From: Podila epigama
Lineage: Eukaryota; Mortierellomycota; Mortierellomycetes; Mortierellales; Mortierellaceae
Assembly: GCA_015679605.1 (NCBI GenBank)
Contig: JAAAVE010000095.1
Location: 1-29,182 of the forward strand
DNA length: 29,182 nucleotides
Reading direction: 5' to 3'
Shown here: in pieces, positions 8,451 to 17,692 of the stretch
How positions within the stretch are numbered: the first letter of the stretch is position 1
Layout: each line of letters opens with the position of its first letter
Notes under the pieces: model-generated
Seen by the model: only the letters and a program-made list of their open reading frames with translations
What the model was told of the DNA's origin: nothing
The model's database searches: none
Position numbers and translations under genes: made by a program

Positions 8451-11188
8451 TTACAGCTCGTCATGGACAGGGTCTGCGATGGTTTCGTCAGAGTCCAGCT
8501 CTTCCTCAGCCTTGGCCACAATATCGTCCACATTCACTTCAACCTTCTCGACATTCTCAGGCTCGACATGGAAGTTCACCTTCTTAGGGTTGGTACCCTC
8601 AGTGAACTCCTTGATCTTTTGGTTGAGTTCCTCTGCGGTCATTGAACCAGGCTTAAGTTCATCTGCATCCAAAAGATCTTCACGCTGCTTGATCTCTTCC
8701 TCAATTTCCTCCTGGTCACGGGGCTCGGCCTTGGGGACTTCAAAGATAGCCTCGGCGCTAGGATCGACATTAAGATTAACACGCAACATGTTCTCAACAC
8801 GCTTCGCAAAGGACTTGACATTCTCCTTGAGCGAGTAGCCACTACGGACCAGCGTAATGTCGTACAGGACACGGGCCATCTCTTGGAAGTGAAGGTCAGT
8901 CTCATAACCCTTGGAATCCTTAGTTGCGCGCTCAAGCAGACCCTGGATCAAAGGATGGCCAGGGTTGATCTCGAGAATCTTCTTCTGGCTCTTCATAAAG
9001 TTGTGCATTGGGTCCTGGTCCAGATTCACCTTGGCCTGGTTCTCCATAATGCGCTCCATGTTGGCAGTCCAGCCCATGTCGTTGGCCACCAAAGCTGCAG
9101 GCGATGTCGTCAAGCGCTTCGAGACCTGAACCTTTTCAATATCATTCAACAAGGTCGCTTGCATCCAGTCAATGAGAGGAGCGAAGCGAGTCTCAAGCTC
9201 CTTCTGGGTCTCAACACCATCCTCCTCTTCTCCCAAATCCAAGCTGGCCTTGGCCACATTCTTGAATGCCTTGCCCTCAAAGCCGCGCAACTCCTGAATC
9301 ACAATCTCATCGATAGGCTCTGACAAGAACAGAACCTCAAAGTTACGGGCGAGCAGCGACTCGACGAAGGGCGACTGCTTGATCTCCTCCACGTTGGAAC
9401 CAGTGGCGTAAAAGATATCCTTCTGACCCTTCTTCATACGAGCAGTGTAGGCTTCGAGAGAAGTGTACTTGTCAGATTCGGAAGAGCGGTAACGGAGGAG
9501 GCGTCCAATCTTTCGCTGGTTGGATCTGTCCTCGAGCGCACCAAGCTTAAGAGATGTGCCAAACTCGGTGATAAAGTTGGCGTACTTTTCCTCATCCTGC
9601 GAGAGGGTCTTGAGCAAGTCAAAGACCTTCTTGACCAAATGCTTCGAGATGGCCTTGATGCTCTTGTTGCTCTGGACAGTCTCACGCGACACGTTCAAGG
9701 GTGCGTCCTCAGCATCGACCAAGACGCGAAGGAAAGCGAGCCACTTGGGCAGGAAGTCGTTCGACTCATCCGTGATAAAGACGCGCTTGACATAGAGCTT
9801 GACGTTCCTCTCGGTGGCATCGGTGCGCTGGAAGAGGTTCTTGGGAGCCTTTTCGGGGATGTACATGATGGCCTTGAATTCGACATCACCCTCAGCCTTG
9901 AAGTGGCTGTAGGCCATGGGCTTGCTCGTGGCGTCACGAGTGAGGACACCATAGAACTCGCTGTATTCTTCATGCGTGATGGTCTTGGGATCACGGACCC
10001 AGATGGGCTTGTTCGAGTTCACGAGGTCGTCGTCAAGGTAGGTGACAGTGGTCTTCTCGGTCTTTTCCTTGGCTTCCTCAACCACGGCCTCCTCAGAGTC
10101 GTCATCCTTGTTGTCGCTCTTGGCCTCGACATCAATAGTCTTGGTCTTTTCACGACGGAGATAGATAGGGAAATTGATGAACTCAGAGTACTTGCCGACA
10201 AGCTCCTGAATGCGGTCATCCTTGAGATATTGATCCTGGTCTGGCTTGAGGTAGATGGCAATCTGAGTGCCACGACCAAGTGTGTTGCCAGCAGGGTCCT
10301 TGGCAATGGTAAAGTCATCCACAGCAGTGGACTCCCAGATGTACTGATCGTCATTGTTGTTCTTGCTTGTGACACGAACCTTGTCGGCAACCAAGAAGAC
10401 AGAGTAGAAACCGACACCAAACTTGCCAATGAGATCAACGTCGGCCTTTTCACCAGACATTGTCTCAATGAACTCTGATGTGCCAGACTATTTGTTTTTT
10501 GATTGAGGAACACAGACATTAGGTTAGAAACACGAATTGTGAATGCACAAATCAGAAGAAATAATATGGTCACGGTCTTTGTTCAGGGTGTGGGTGTTTT
10601 TCATTCTCTTGTTCTTACCTTAGCAATGGTACCAAGGTTCTTCTGGAGGTCCTGCTTGGTCATACCGATACCAGAGTCAGTGATTGTGATTATACGATCC
10701 GCCTTGTTGACGGCAATAGTGACGTTGAGGTTGGGGTTCGACTCCATGGCCGTTGGATCAGTGAGGGACTGGAAGCGGATCTTGTCAAGGGCATCAGAGC
10801 CGTTTGAAATAAGCTCACGCAAGAAGATCTCGGGGGTCTTGTAAAGAGAGTTGATGACAATGTTCATCAAGCGGGATACTTCAGTCTATAAGCAGTTGGG
10901 AGAAAGCAATTGAATTCTATTAGACTGGAGAACGACATTGTACAGACAAGAGACGCTACAAAGGAGGTCCTTCAAAAAAAAGGGCATTGATGTCTTTGTC
11001 TTCGTATATATCATTACCTGGAATTGAAACTTTTCACCCTGGAGGACGGTCTGGCTAGAGGCATCTGAACCAAAGGAAGAGGCAAAGTTATCAGGAACGG
11101 CAACCTGCTCAGCTGCCTGCTGAGGAGCCTCAGCAGCCACGACCGAGATGGCGGCGAGGATAGAGAGGAAAAGGAAGGACTTTCTCAT
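8451..11188 (-). CDS. Endoplasmin / GRP94, ER-lumenal Hsp90 (3 exons)
   Basis: Minus-strand exons 11188-11018, 10885-10619 and 10487-8451 join in frame to 824 residues; introns are 132 and 131 nt with TATAG and AATAG acceptors. GRP94 is the ER Hsp90 chaperone for secreted and membrane proteins. Evidence: a signal peptide ([21 protein letters not shown]) and a C-terminal HDEL retrieval signal. The GHKL ATPase carries ELISNGSDA (81-89, catalytic Glu 81 and Mg-binding Asn 85), DSGIGM (127-132) and GKFGVGFY (167-174). An acidic charged linker follows, then the middle-domain motif PLNVSRET with the phosphate-contacting Arg, and the dimerisation domain. The region before the ATPase is short (57 residues including signal). 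The second exon's SNG replaces the more common SNA. Family certain; location strongly supported by both ends. Confidence 0.96.
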
Positions 11189-11715
11189 GGCTGGATAAAT
11201 ATGTAATGATAAGGTCTAGTTTGGATGGGATGGTTCAGGTGTTCAGGTGTTCAGGGACGAGAAGAAAGTGTACAGTGTGATGGTAAAATGGTTGGGGGAA
11301 TATACAAAGTGGGAAGGGCGTTGACGTTGCGAGGTAGAGAGTAGGTGGTGTGGTGGTGGTGAGATGGGGTATTTATTGGTAGAGTGTTTGTGTGGGGAAA
11401 GGGACGGTGATGGACAATGGTGAATGGATGGAAGAAATTAGAAAGTTAAATAAGAAAAAAAATATGTGGAGACGACTGATCAACGGTTGGCACACAATCA
11501 TTGGTCGATGAAAAATCCCCAATCTGTGAACTTTGATCAATATTATGTATTTCCATGCATAGTATGGAGACAACGGAAGGAAATAGTGATTTCCTTTTGA
11601 GTTTTTTTTTGCCACAAGACACATTCCTTTTCACGCGCATCAATTTTCTTTGCATCACAGGCACACACACAGGCACACACACATTGCACTACATAATCAT
11701 ACATAACTGCAACAG
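11189..11715. promoter_or_regulatory. Divergent promoter region between GRP94 and the coiled-coil gene
   Basis: The two start codons are 527 nt apart and point outward. For GRP94 (minus), the segment at about 11368-11380 reads ACCAATAAATACCCC, combining a CCAAT box and a TATA-like AATAAATA about 185 nt before the ATG. A TGACGT core at 11322-11327 resembles a bZIP/CRE or UPRE-type site, the kind bound by unfolded-protein-response factors; this is suggestive only. For the plus-strand gene, a CA-repeat (about 11660-11685) precedes the ATG and no good TATA box is seen. Confidence 0.45.
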
Positions 11716-14276
11716 ATGAGCGCCGCAGCATCTAAAAGTGCTCGGTCAAGTCACAAAGGACTCACTACTGCACCAGCCATTACACATTCAGGCACCAGCC
11801 AGGGCAAGCGACGCTCCAGTCGGCGGCAGAGCATTGAAGTATCAGACGTGACAGGTGGTTCAGAGGCCGAGCTCCTCTCTGACCATGACGACCATATAAT
11901 ACAAAATCTCAAAGATGATCTCCGTCACATGACCGAGGCAAAAGAATCTCTCAGCGAAAAAGTGACAGAACTGGAAGAAAAACTACAGTACCATGAAGCC
12001 AATGCTCGTCTCAAAGCTAGCATGTTGTCAAATGAGAACATGGACCTCAAGGAAAAGTTGCGCAAACTGGGCATCCAGCTCTGTAAGAAATTTGGGAGCC
12101 TGTGGTCCATGATTCGAATTGATGGCATCTTTCTCGTATGCATACATACACATGCATGTGATCAATGCAGTGCATGATACCTGTTTCTAATTACTTTGTA
12201 CTCTTCCTCTTTCATCAAACGTCGCTAGCTGCTGCTGAGGACGAACGAGATTCCGTGACCAAGGAAAAGCAGCATCTGGAGATAAACACTGCCGCCATGG
12301 AGGTACGGTACACTTTGTTCTTTGTCAATTTTTGTGTTAGACTCTTTATTATATAACCTGAGCCCAATTTTTTTTTTTATTGTATCGTATTTCTTACGTT
12401 TGAACTTTATTAGGATGAAGCCATCGAGCTGTCGTCGCAACTAAAGAGTGCATGGATTAAAATAACGGAGATGAAGACTCAACAGGAGGAATCAACTAAG
12501 CGACTGTTCACTACAGAGGAGGCTGCTGCTAAAAATGTCCATGAACTGGCCATTTTGTCCGAGAAAGAAGAGTCAATTAGGACAAAATATGCTGACGAAA
12601 AAAAAGATTGGGACGCTGAAAGGACTGAGCTTGCCGCAGAGATTTTATTGCTTCAGGTACAGGACGATGACAAGTTTTTCTTGTGACACGTGTCTTTTTT
12701 TTTTTTTTTCAACAGGACATAAATGACTAACACATTTTGTCCACCACCTTTCATTTCCAGAAAAAGGTCGCTTCTCAGAGCAAGGACGGCAAGCAGGTGT
12801 TGGACTGGCAAGAGGAGAGGACGAGGTTACGAGACTTTCACAAACAAGAAAAGGCACAATGGGCTGCAGAAAAGAAAGGATTTCAAGATCAATTGGCTTC
12901 CTTTAAAGTCAAGATGTCAAGTCTTGGCATGCAAAAGAAGGCAGCTCCTCCAGAATGGGTTCTTGAGAGACAGAAGCTGGTAGAGCAGGTCACAGACCTC
13001 AAAAGTAAACTCGCAGCCCAGGAGACGGACCAATTCGCCAACAACACTCGGGCTAATGTTCGGAAACTGGAAAAGAAGGTGGAGGCCCTCAAAGCAAAAC
13101 TCGTGGAGGTACTTGAGCACGCAAAGACTGTACAGGCGAAAGCAGATGAAGAGCGTACCCAGCATGAGTCCAAAAACAAGAAGGTTAGTATAGGATTGAG
13201 AATTGAGATGGGGCATGTTTTTATCTCTTGGGGTGAAAGACTTATACTATTCATTGTGGTTCGGAATCTTAACTGCCTATCACTCTTTGATATTGTAGAC
13301 CACGATACCCCGCCGGCGACGCACCAAAAAGAGTACACTGGTATCAGCAAACAGCGATTCTGAGAGTGATACGGGAGCCAAGAAGAGGAAACAAGCGTCA
13401 ACATCACGTTCTCCCTCACCTATACCTTCCCCCCAGCCGATTCGGGAAAGGCCACGGCGAAGTGCAGTGGTGGCCAAGAAAGTCAAATACAATGACCAAG
13501 TCTCGGGAGCATCGGGCAGTGACACGAGTGATTATGAAGATGACAGTGAGTCGAGTTTCGAGTTGGGGCCTGAGGCCAGCAAGGCGAGCAAGTCTGAAAA
13601 GACAGAGTCCAAAAAGCGGCGGGGGACTGAGGATAATGAAAGCACGACTACATCCACAGCACAAGCAAGCAAATCTTCAACAAGCACGTCCATTTCGACG
13701 CCTCCTCCTGCACCTTTGAAAAAGAGTCATTCAGGCGAAGGTGGGCCTTTGAAGCTCAATGTCAACATCCCAGCTATCTCAGCCACGGCCAAAATACCCA
13801 CTTCCGAGGCAGCTGAAACTGCAAACGCAAACGCACCCACAACCACAACACCACAAGGTGACCTTAATCCCAACTCGTCATTACCAACGCAGACTACAGC
13901 ATCCGAGTCAACGTTGGGCAAGACCAGTACTGCTGCCAGTGCACCTGACGCCGTTGACAACACCAAAACAGGCGAAAAGATAAAAAAGAAACGCAGATTA
14001 CTATCAGGCAAGGGTCTGGATGAACTCGGTGAAATGCTGGCCGACCCAAACGGGGCGTTATCCTCGAGTTCATCATCATCATCACACCTGTTCAATGGTC
14101 AGAGAAGGAAAGAGGTGCCAAAGTCCAAGTTTGGTTTTTCGACTTTGATGGCCCCTACCACGAGTACAACCAAGAAACCTAACCAGGCAAAGATGGATGC
14201 CATGAATGCCATCAAGATGCAATTCTCGATTCCAAAGCCAAGGACGCCGATCCCTGGCGAGGATAACGATGACTAG
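11716..14276 (+). CDS. Coiled-coil protein with basic and Ser/Thr-rich C-terminal half, function unknown (5 exons)
   Basis: Exons 11716-12082, 12229-12302, 12414-12656, 12761-13183 and 13299-14276 join in frame to 694 residues; phases match at every junction. I do not recognise the family. Residues 1-50 are Ser-rich with a basic patch (GKRRSSRRQS). Residues about 55-370 form long heptad-like, Glu/Lys-rich helices interrupted near QKKAAPPEW. Then come IPRRRRTKK and AKKRKQAS, likely nuclear localisation signals, acidic Ser/Asp patches, a Ser/Thr/Pro/Ala-rich disordered stretch and KIKKKRRLLSGKGLDEL. The C-terminus ends with FGFSTLM and MNAIKMQFSIPKPRTPIPG, which look like short conserved motifs. 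The design fits a nuclear or spindle/kinetochore-associated structural protein, but that is inference. The first ATG at 11716 was chosen because it follows the CA-rich leader and opens the only long frame. Confidence 0.8.
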
Positions 14277-14404
14277 AAAAGTTACGTTTTATTTTTTCTT
14301 TATTCAAGTTGCTTCCTCTCTCCTTTTTCATTTTATCCCCTTTTATTTTAAATCTGTACAATAATAAGAATCTTTTGGCTATCTGTCTCTCTCTCTCCGA
14401 GTCT
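14277..14404. other. Tail-to-tail 3' regions of coiled-coil gene and P450
   Basis: The two stop codons are separated by 128 nt. The stretch is T-rich with ACAATAATAAGAATC (about 14357-14371), which could carry a plus-strand cleavage signal, and a CT microsatellite at about 14384-14398. The two messages probably overlap at their 3' ends. Confidence 0.55.
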
Positions 14405-16449
14405 TTATACGGCAACAGCGGTTTGATTGCGTTTGGTAATGCGAACGGGCAAACCCTGAGCGACAGGGAGCGTCAATCCGGATGCATATGCTGGCTCGGT
14501 GGATGGGTCGACGAGTTCAAAGTTGAAGCGCTTGAACATGAGTGACATGATGGTGATTGCCTCGATGGTAGCGAACTGCTGGCCGAGACTAGAGATGGAA
14601 AAAAAAGAGAGAAAGAGTTAGTATGGATGACTCTAACAGAGCATTTGTCAAAAGAAAACCAGCTACTGGCATAAAAACATGCTGAGATGAGAAGCTGCAA
14701 AAAGACATCAAAAGAACTTACCATGTACGAGGTCCGGCATGGAAGGCGGGGAACTTTGTTGGTGAGTTCTTGGTGCCATCCAACCAGCGCTCAGGGCGGT
14801 ATTCCTTGGCATCTGGACCCCAAATCTCCGTGGCACGACCCATTGTCCTAGAAAAGATTATCAAAAGAGGAAACACAAGTCAGCATGTTTTTCTACGAGG
14901 ATTGTTCAGAAATACTGCGACATGTTTGAATAGTGCACCACTTACCATGAGCTCCATTGGAAGAATTCACCCTTCTTGATTTCAACACCGTTGGGGAGAA
15001 CATCGTCTTCAACACAGACCTTGATGTTGCGAGGCACACTTGGGTAGAGACGAAGCGCCTCGTAGAGACAAGCCTCAGCGTACTTCATGGCCTTGGTGGT
15101 TTCGTACGAGGGCATGTCATCGCCGAGCACGTTATCAATCTCCTCACGCAGCTTGTGGACAATGTTCTTGTCTGCCGAGTCGCGATGCATCAAATAAAAC
15201 ATCCATGTCAGAGCCTGAGCAGTCGTGTCGCGACCTGCAAAATGAGGTGGGGAAAAAAAGGTAAAGTTAGAGTTTATCCTTTTGTTTTTTTTGGGCACTC
15301 GTCTCAAATGTCCGATATACGATTGTCCGAAGGACAGTTCAGAACAAAAGAATGAAAAAACTCACCAGCAATGATAAAGTTGAGGATCGAGTCCTTGAGC
15401 ATCTCGTCACTCAAAGGCTCGCCATCATCACCCTTCAAATCCATAAAGAGTTGAAGCAAATCCTTTTGAGGGCGATCGTAACCAATTTCGCGGCGATGGC
15501 GGATGACATTGAGTGCAAAGTCAACAACAATCTTCTTGTCCTTTTCGACCTGCTTGTCAATGCCATTGATCTTTTCGTAAATCTCCCAGGGGCCCCTGAA
15601 AAGTCGTTCGCCGACAATGGCATTCAAGCGGTCAAATGCAGCTGCAAACTCGACTTCTTCTTCTGGATTGACGAGGCAACCGAACGATTGTCCGAACGAC
15701 ACTCTATTGGGATAGAAAAAAAAACAAAAGTGGATGGTTTGTTATTTTTCTGTTTTCTTTTTTGTTCCTCATGCTCCATGCTCACGCATGTTTGACTGTT
15801 TTTGGTCTATTGTTGTTTTTTTTTGGTCCACTAGCTGAACTTTCTTCTTTCAATAAATAATGATGAAAACGATGCAAGTCTCTGTGATGCTCCATTTGCA
15901 TGTGGGGTGCTGTTTTTTGAGTGTGTACATGTACCACTTGATATTTCAGCTTAGTTTCCTTGAAAGTGAGTGTGTGAGCCATTGTAATTTACGAATGTGC
16001 ATGAATGAAAACAAAACTGTAATCGAACACCAGCAGAGGACCTCTATTTTGTACTACCGTCAGTCCGACTCTCCGACCTTTTTTCAAAGTACCCTTCATG
16101 CAATCGTCCACATCCATTGCGGTATCATCAGTCCCCCCATCCTCTTCTCTCTCTCTCTCTCTCTGCCATCCATCCCGCTTTGTGTGTGTCTGCCAAGGAC
16201 CAAAAGAACAAAAAGAACAAAAAAAAAAACAAAAAGAAATAAGAAAAAATACTAGACATACTCGCCAAAAGAGTCCAAAGTGAACTTTAGGAAAATGTCA
16301 TGGACATCGACGGCGGCACCAGTGTTGGCCATCTTGTCGAAATAGCCACAGACAACATTGGATTCTTGAACAAAGACACGTTCAGTGTAATCACGGAAAG
16401 CCTTGACGTTGAAGATGTGCGACGCCATCTTGCGTTGCCATTTCCAGAG
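14405..16449 (-). CDS. Cytochrome P450 monooxygenase, partial (C-terminal 374 residues, 5 exons visible)
   Basis: Minus-strand exons 16449-16262, 15703-15366, 15234-14946, 14847-14722 and 14588-14405 join in frame to 374 codons plus stop. P450s are usually ER-anchored haem enzymes that insert one oxygen atom using a reductase partner. Visible signatures in order: WKWQRKMASHIF (helix C region), the I-helix motif AGRDTTAQ, ExxR as EALR in EALRLYPSVPRN, RPERW, and the haem loop FHAGPRTCLG whose Cys codon is split by the last intron. The pattern resembles the fungal fatty-acid/alkane hydroxylase side of the superfamily (CYP52/CYP86/CYP704-like), but the substrate cannot be told. The N-terminal membrane anchor and about 130-150 residues are missing because the upstream exon(s) lie in the run of N. 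The intron at 15704-16261 is unusually long (558 nt). Confidence 0.93.
15704..16261 (-). other. Long, simple-sequence-rich intron of the P450 gene
   Basis: On the minus strand it starts GTATGTC and ends CCCAATAG. The flanking codons join to give DSFGE-VSFGQSFG in phase. It contains a CT microsatellite (about 16146-16166) and A-rich AAAAGAAC repeats (about 16201-16246). All other introns placed in this window by eye are about 50-150 nt. I see no additional exon inside, since the outer exons already join in frame. Confidence 0.7.
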
Positions 16450-16511
16450 CTAAAACGGTTTAAGGGATGTGGGGAAATAAAAAATGTACGTTATCAGCGT
16501 TTTGATATTTT

Positions 16512-16925
16512 NNNNNNNNNNNNNNNNNNNNNNNNNNNNNNNNNNNNNNNNNNNNNNNNNNNNNNNNNNNNNNNNNNNNNNNNNNNNNNNNNNNNNNNNN
16601 NNNNNNNNNNNNNNNNNNNNNNNNNNNNNNNNNNNNNNNNNNNNNNNNNNNNNNNNNNNNNNNNNNNNNNNNNNNNNNNNNNNNNNNNNNNNNNNNNNNN
16701 NNNNNNNNNNNNNNNNNNNNNNNNNNNNNNNNNNNNNNNNNNNNNNNNNNNNNNNNNNNNNNNNNNNNNNNNNNNNNNNNNNNNNNNNNNNNNNNNNNNN
16801 NNNNNNNNNNNNNNNNNNNNNNNNNNNNNNNNNNNNNNNNNNNNNNNNNNNNNNNNNNNNNNNNNNNNNNNNNNNNNNNNNNNNNNNNNNNNNNNNNNNN
16901 NNNNNNNNNNNNNNNNNNNNNNNNN
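16512..16925. other. Assembly gap (414 N)
   Basis: A run of N interrupts the sequence upstream of the first visible P450 exon. It is bordered on the right by 19 A (16926-16944), so a homopolymer or simple repeat may have caused the break. The missing P450 N-terminus and start codon are expected here. Long open frames spanning the N run are artefacts. Confidence 0.97.
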
Positions 16926-17692
16926 AAAAAAAAAAAAAAAAAAAGTGGGAGGGTAAGTGGTGAAGGAGTAGAAGTGAGTCGAGTGTGCGAAAATGTAAGA
17001 GAGTGAAAGTGAAGAAAGGGTAGCGAAATGATGTGATATGAAAAAAAAGATGTTTAAATAGTCATGTCATGGAACGGAAGGACGGCTCGGACGGAATAAT
17101 TGGTGATGCTGGACCCCGTTTATTGCGTTACAAGTGAGCAAAGCAATGCACACAAAAACACAAAACACAAAAAAACGCCAAGCATGATCGTGTTGGTGTG
17201 ATTCAAGTTGTGCGTACATACTGCTTCCAAGGCATGACGGATTGAATGAGAACAACAACAACAACAACAAAAATCACCGACCGACCTGCGGATGATCGAC
17301 TGACGACACCCTCAGGCACAAAAGAGTGAACGCGCGTAATACAATTCTAATCGACCTTCTCTTCCCCACCTCCCTCTTCCTTTTCCGAACAAACGTTCGC
17401 TGCGTAGCAATAACAACGGAGCAACGGAGCTTTGATTGTCTACTCTACTCTTTGAAAATTTTATTTTTAATTTTTTTTGTGGGATTTTGAAGTGAATGTG
17501 CACTCCTTTTAATGGAGACAGGGCAGAGTCATCAAATGTTTGCTCTCAGTCGTTTGTTCCTATCTCCATCCCTCACTTTTGTTTGCTTATGTCTGCACGC
17601 GTGCACCGTGCAGAGCACCCATTATTCTGAGCTTCATGCATGCACATACCACAAGCAATGCGAAAAAAACAAACAAACAAACAATTCGGATT
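16926..17692. other. P450 promoter region and 3' region of the Mms22-like gene
   Basis: No gene is seen. On the minus strand a TATTTAAA box lies at 17053-17060, well placed to serve the P450 whose start is presumed in the gap. A CAA repeat lies at about 17252-17270. The right part should hold the 3' untranslated region of the Mms22-like gene, which ends at 17693. Confidence 0.5.
17053..17060 (-). promoter_or_regulatory. TATA-like box of the P450 gene
   Basis: Read on the minus strand the site is TATTTAAA. It is 128 nt upstream of the gap that should contain the P450 start codon. Assignment is positional. Confidence 0.4.

Noticed and set aside
9639-10478. A 279-codon open frame antisense to the GRP94 gene
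   Set aside because: It is the exact shadow of strongly conserved Hsp90 coding sequence with biased codons; its translation is Leu/Val/Asp-rich with no family resemblance.
13727-14095. A 122-codon minus-strand open frame over the coiled-coil gene's last exon
   Set aside because: It is the mirror of Ser/Thr/Ala-rich low-complexity coding sequence, so it stays open by composition only.
16300-16963. Plus-strand open frames running through the N gap
   Set aside because: They exist only because N positions contain no stop codons; the real coding strand here is the minus-strand P450.
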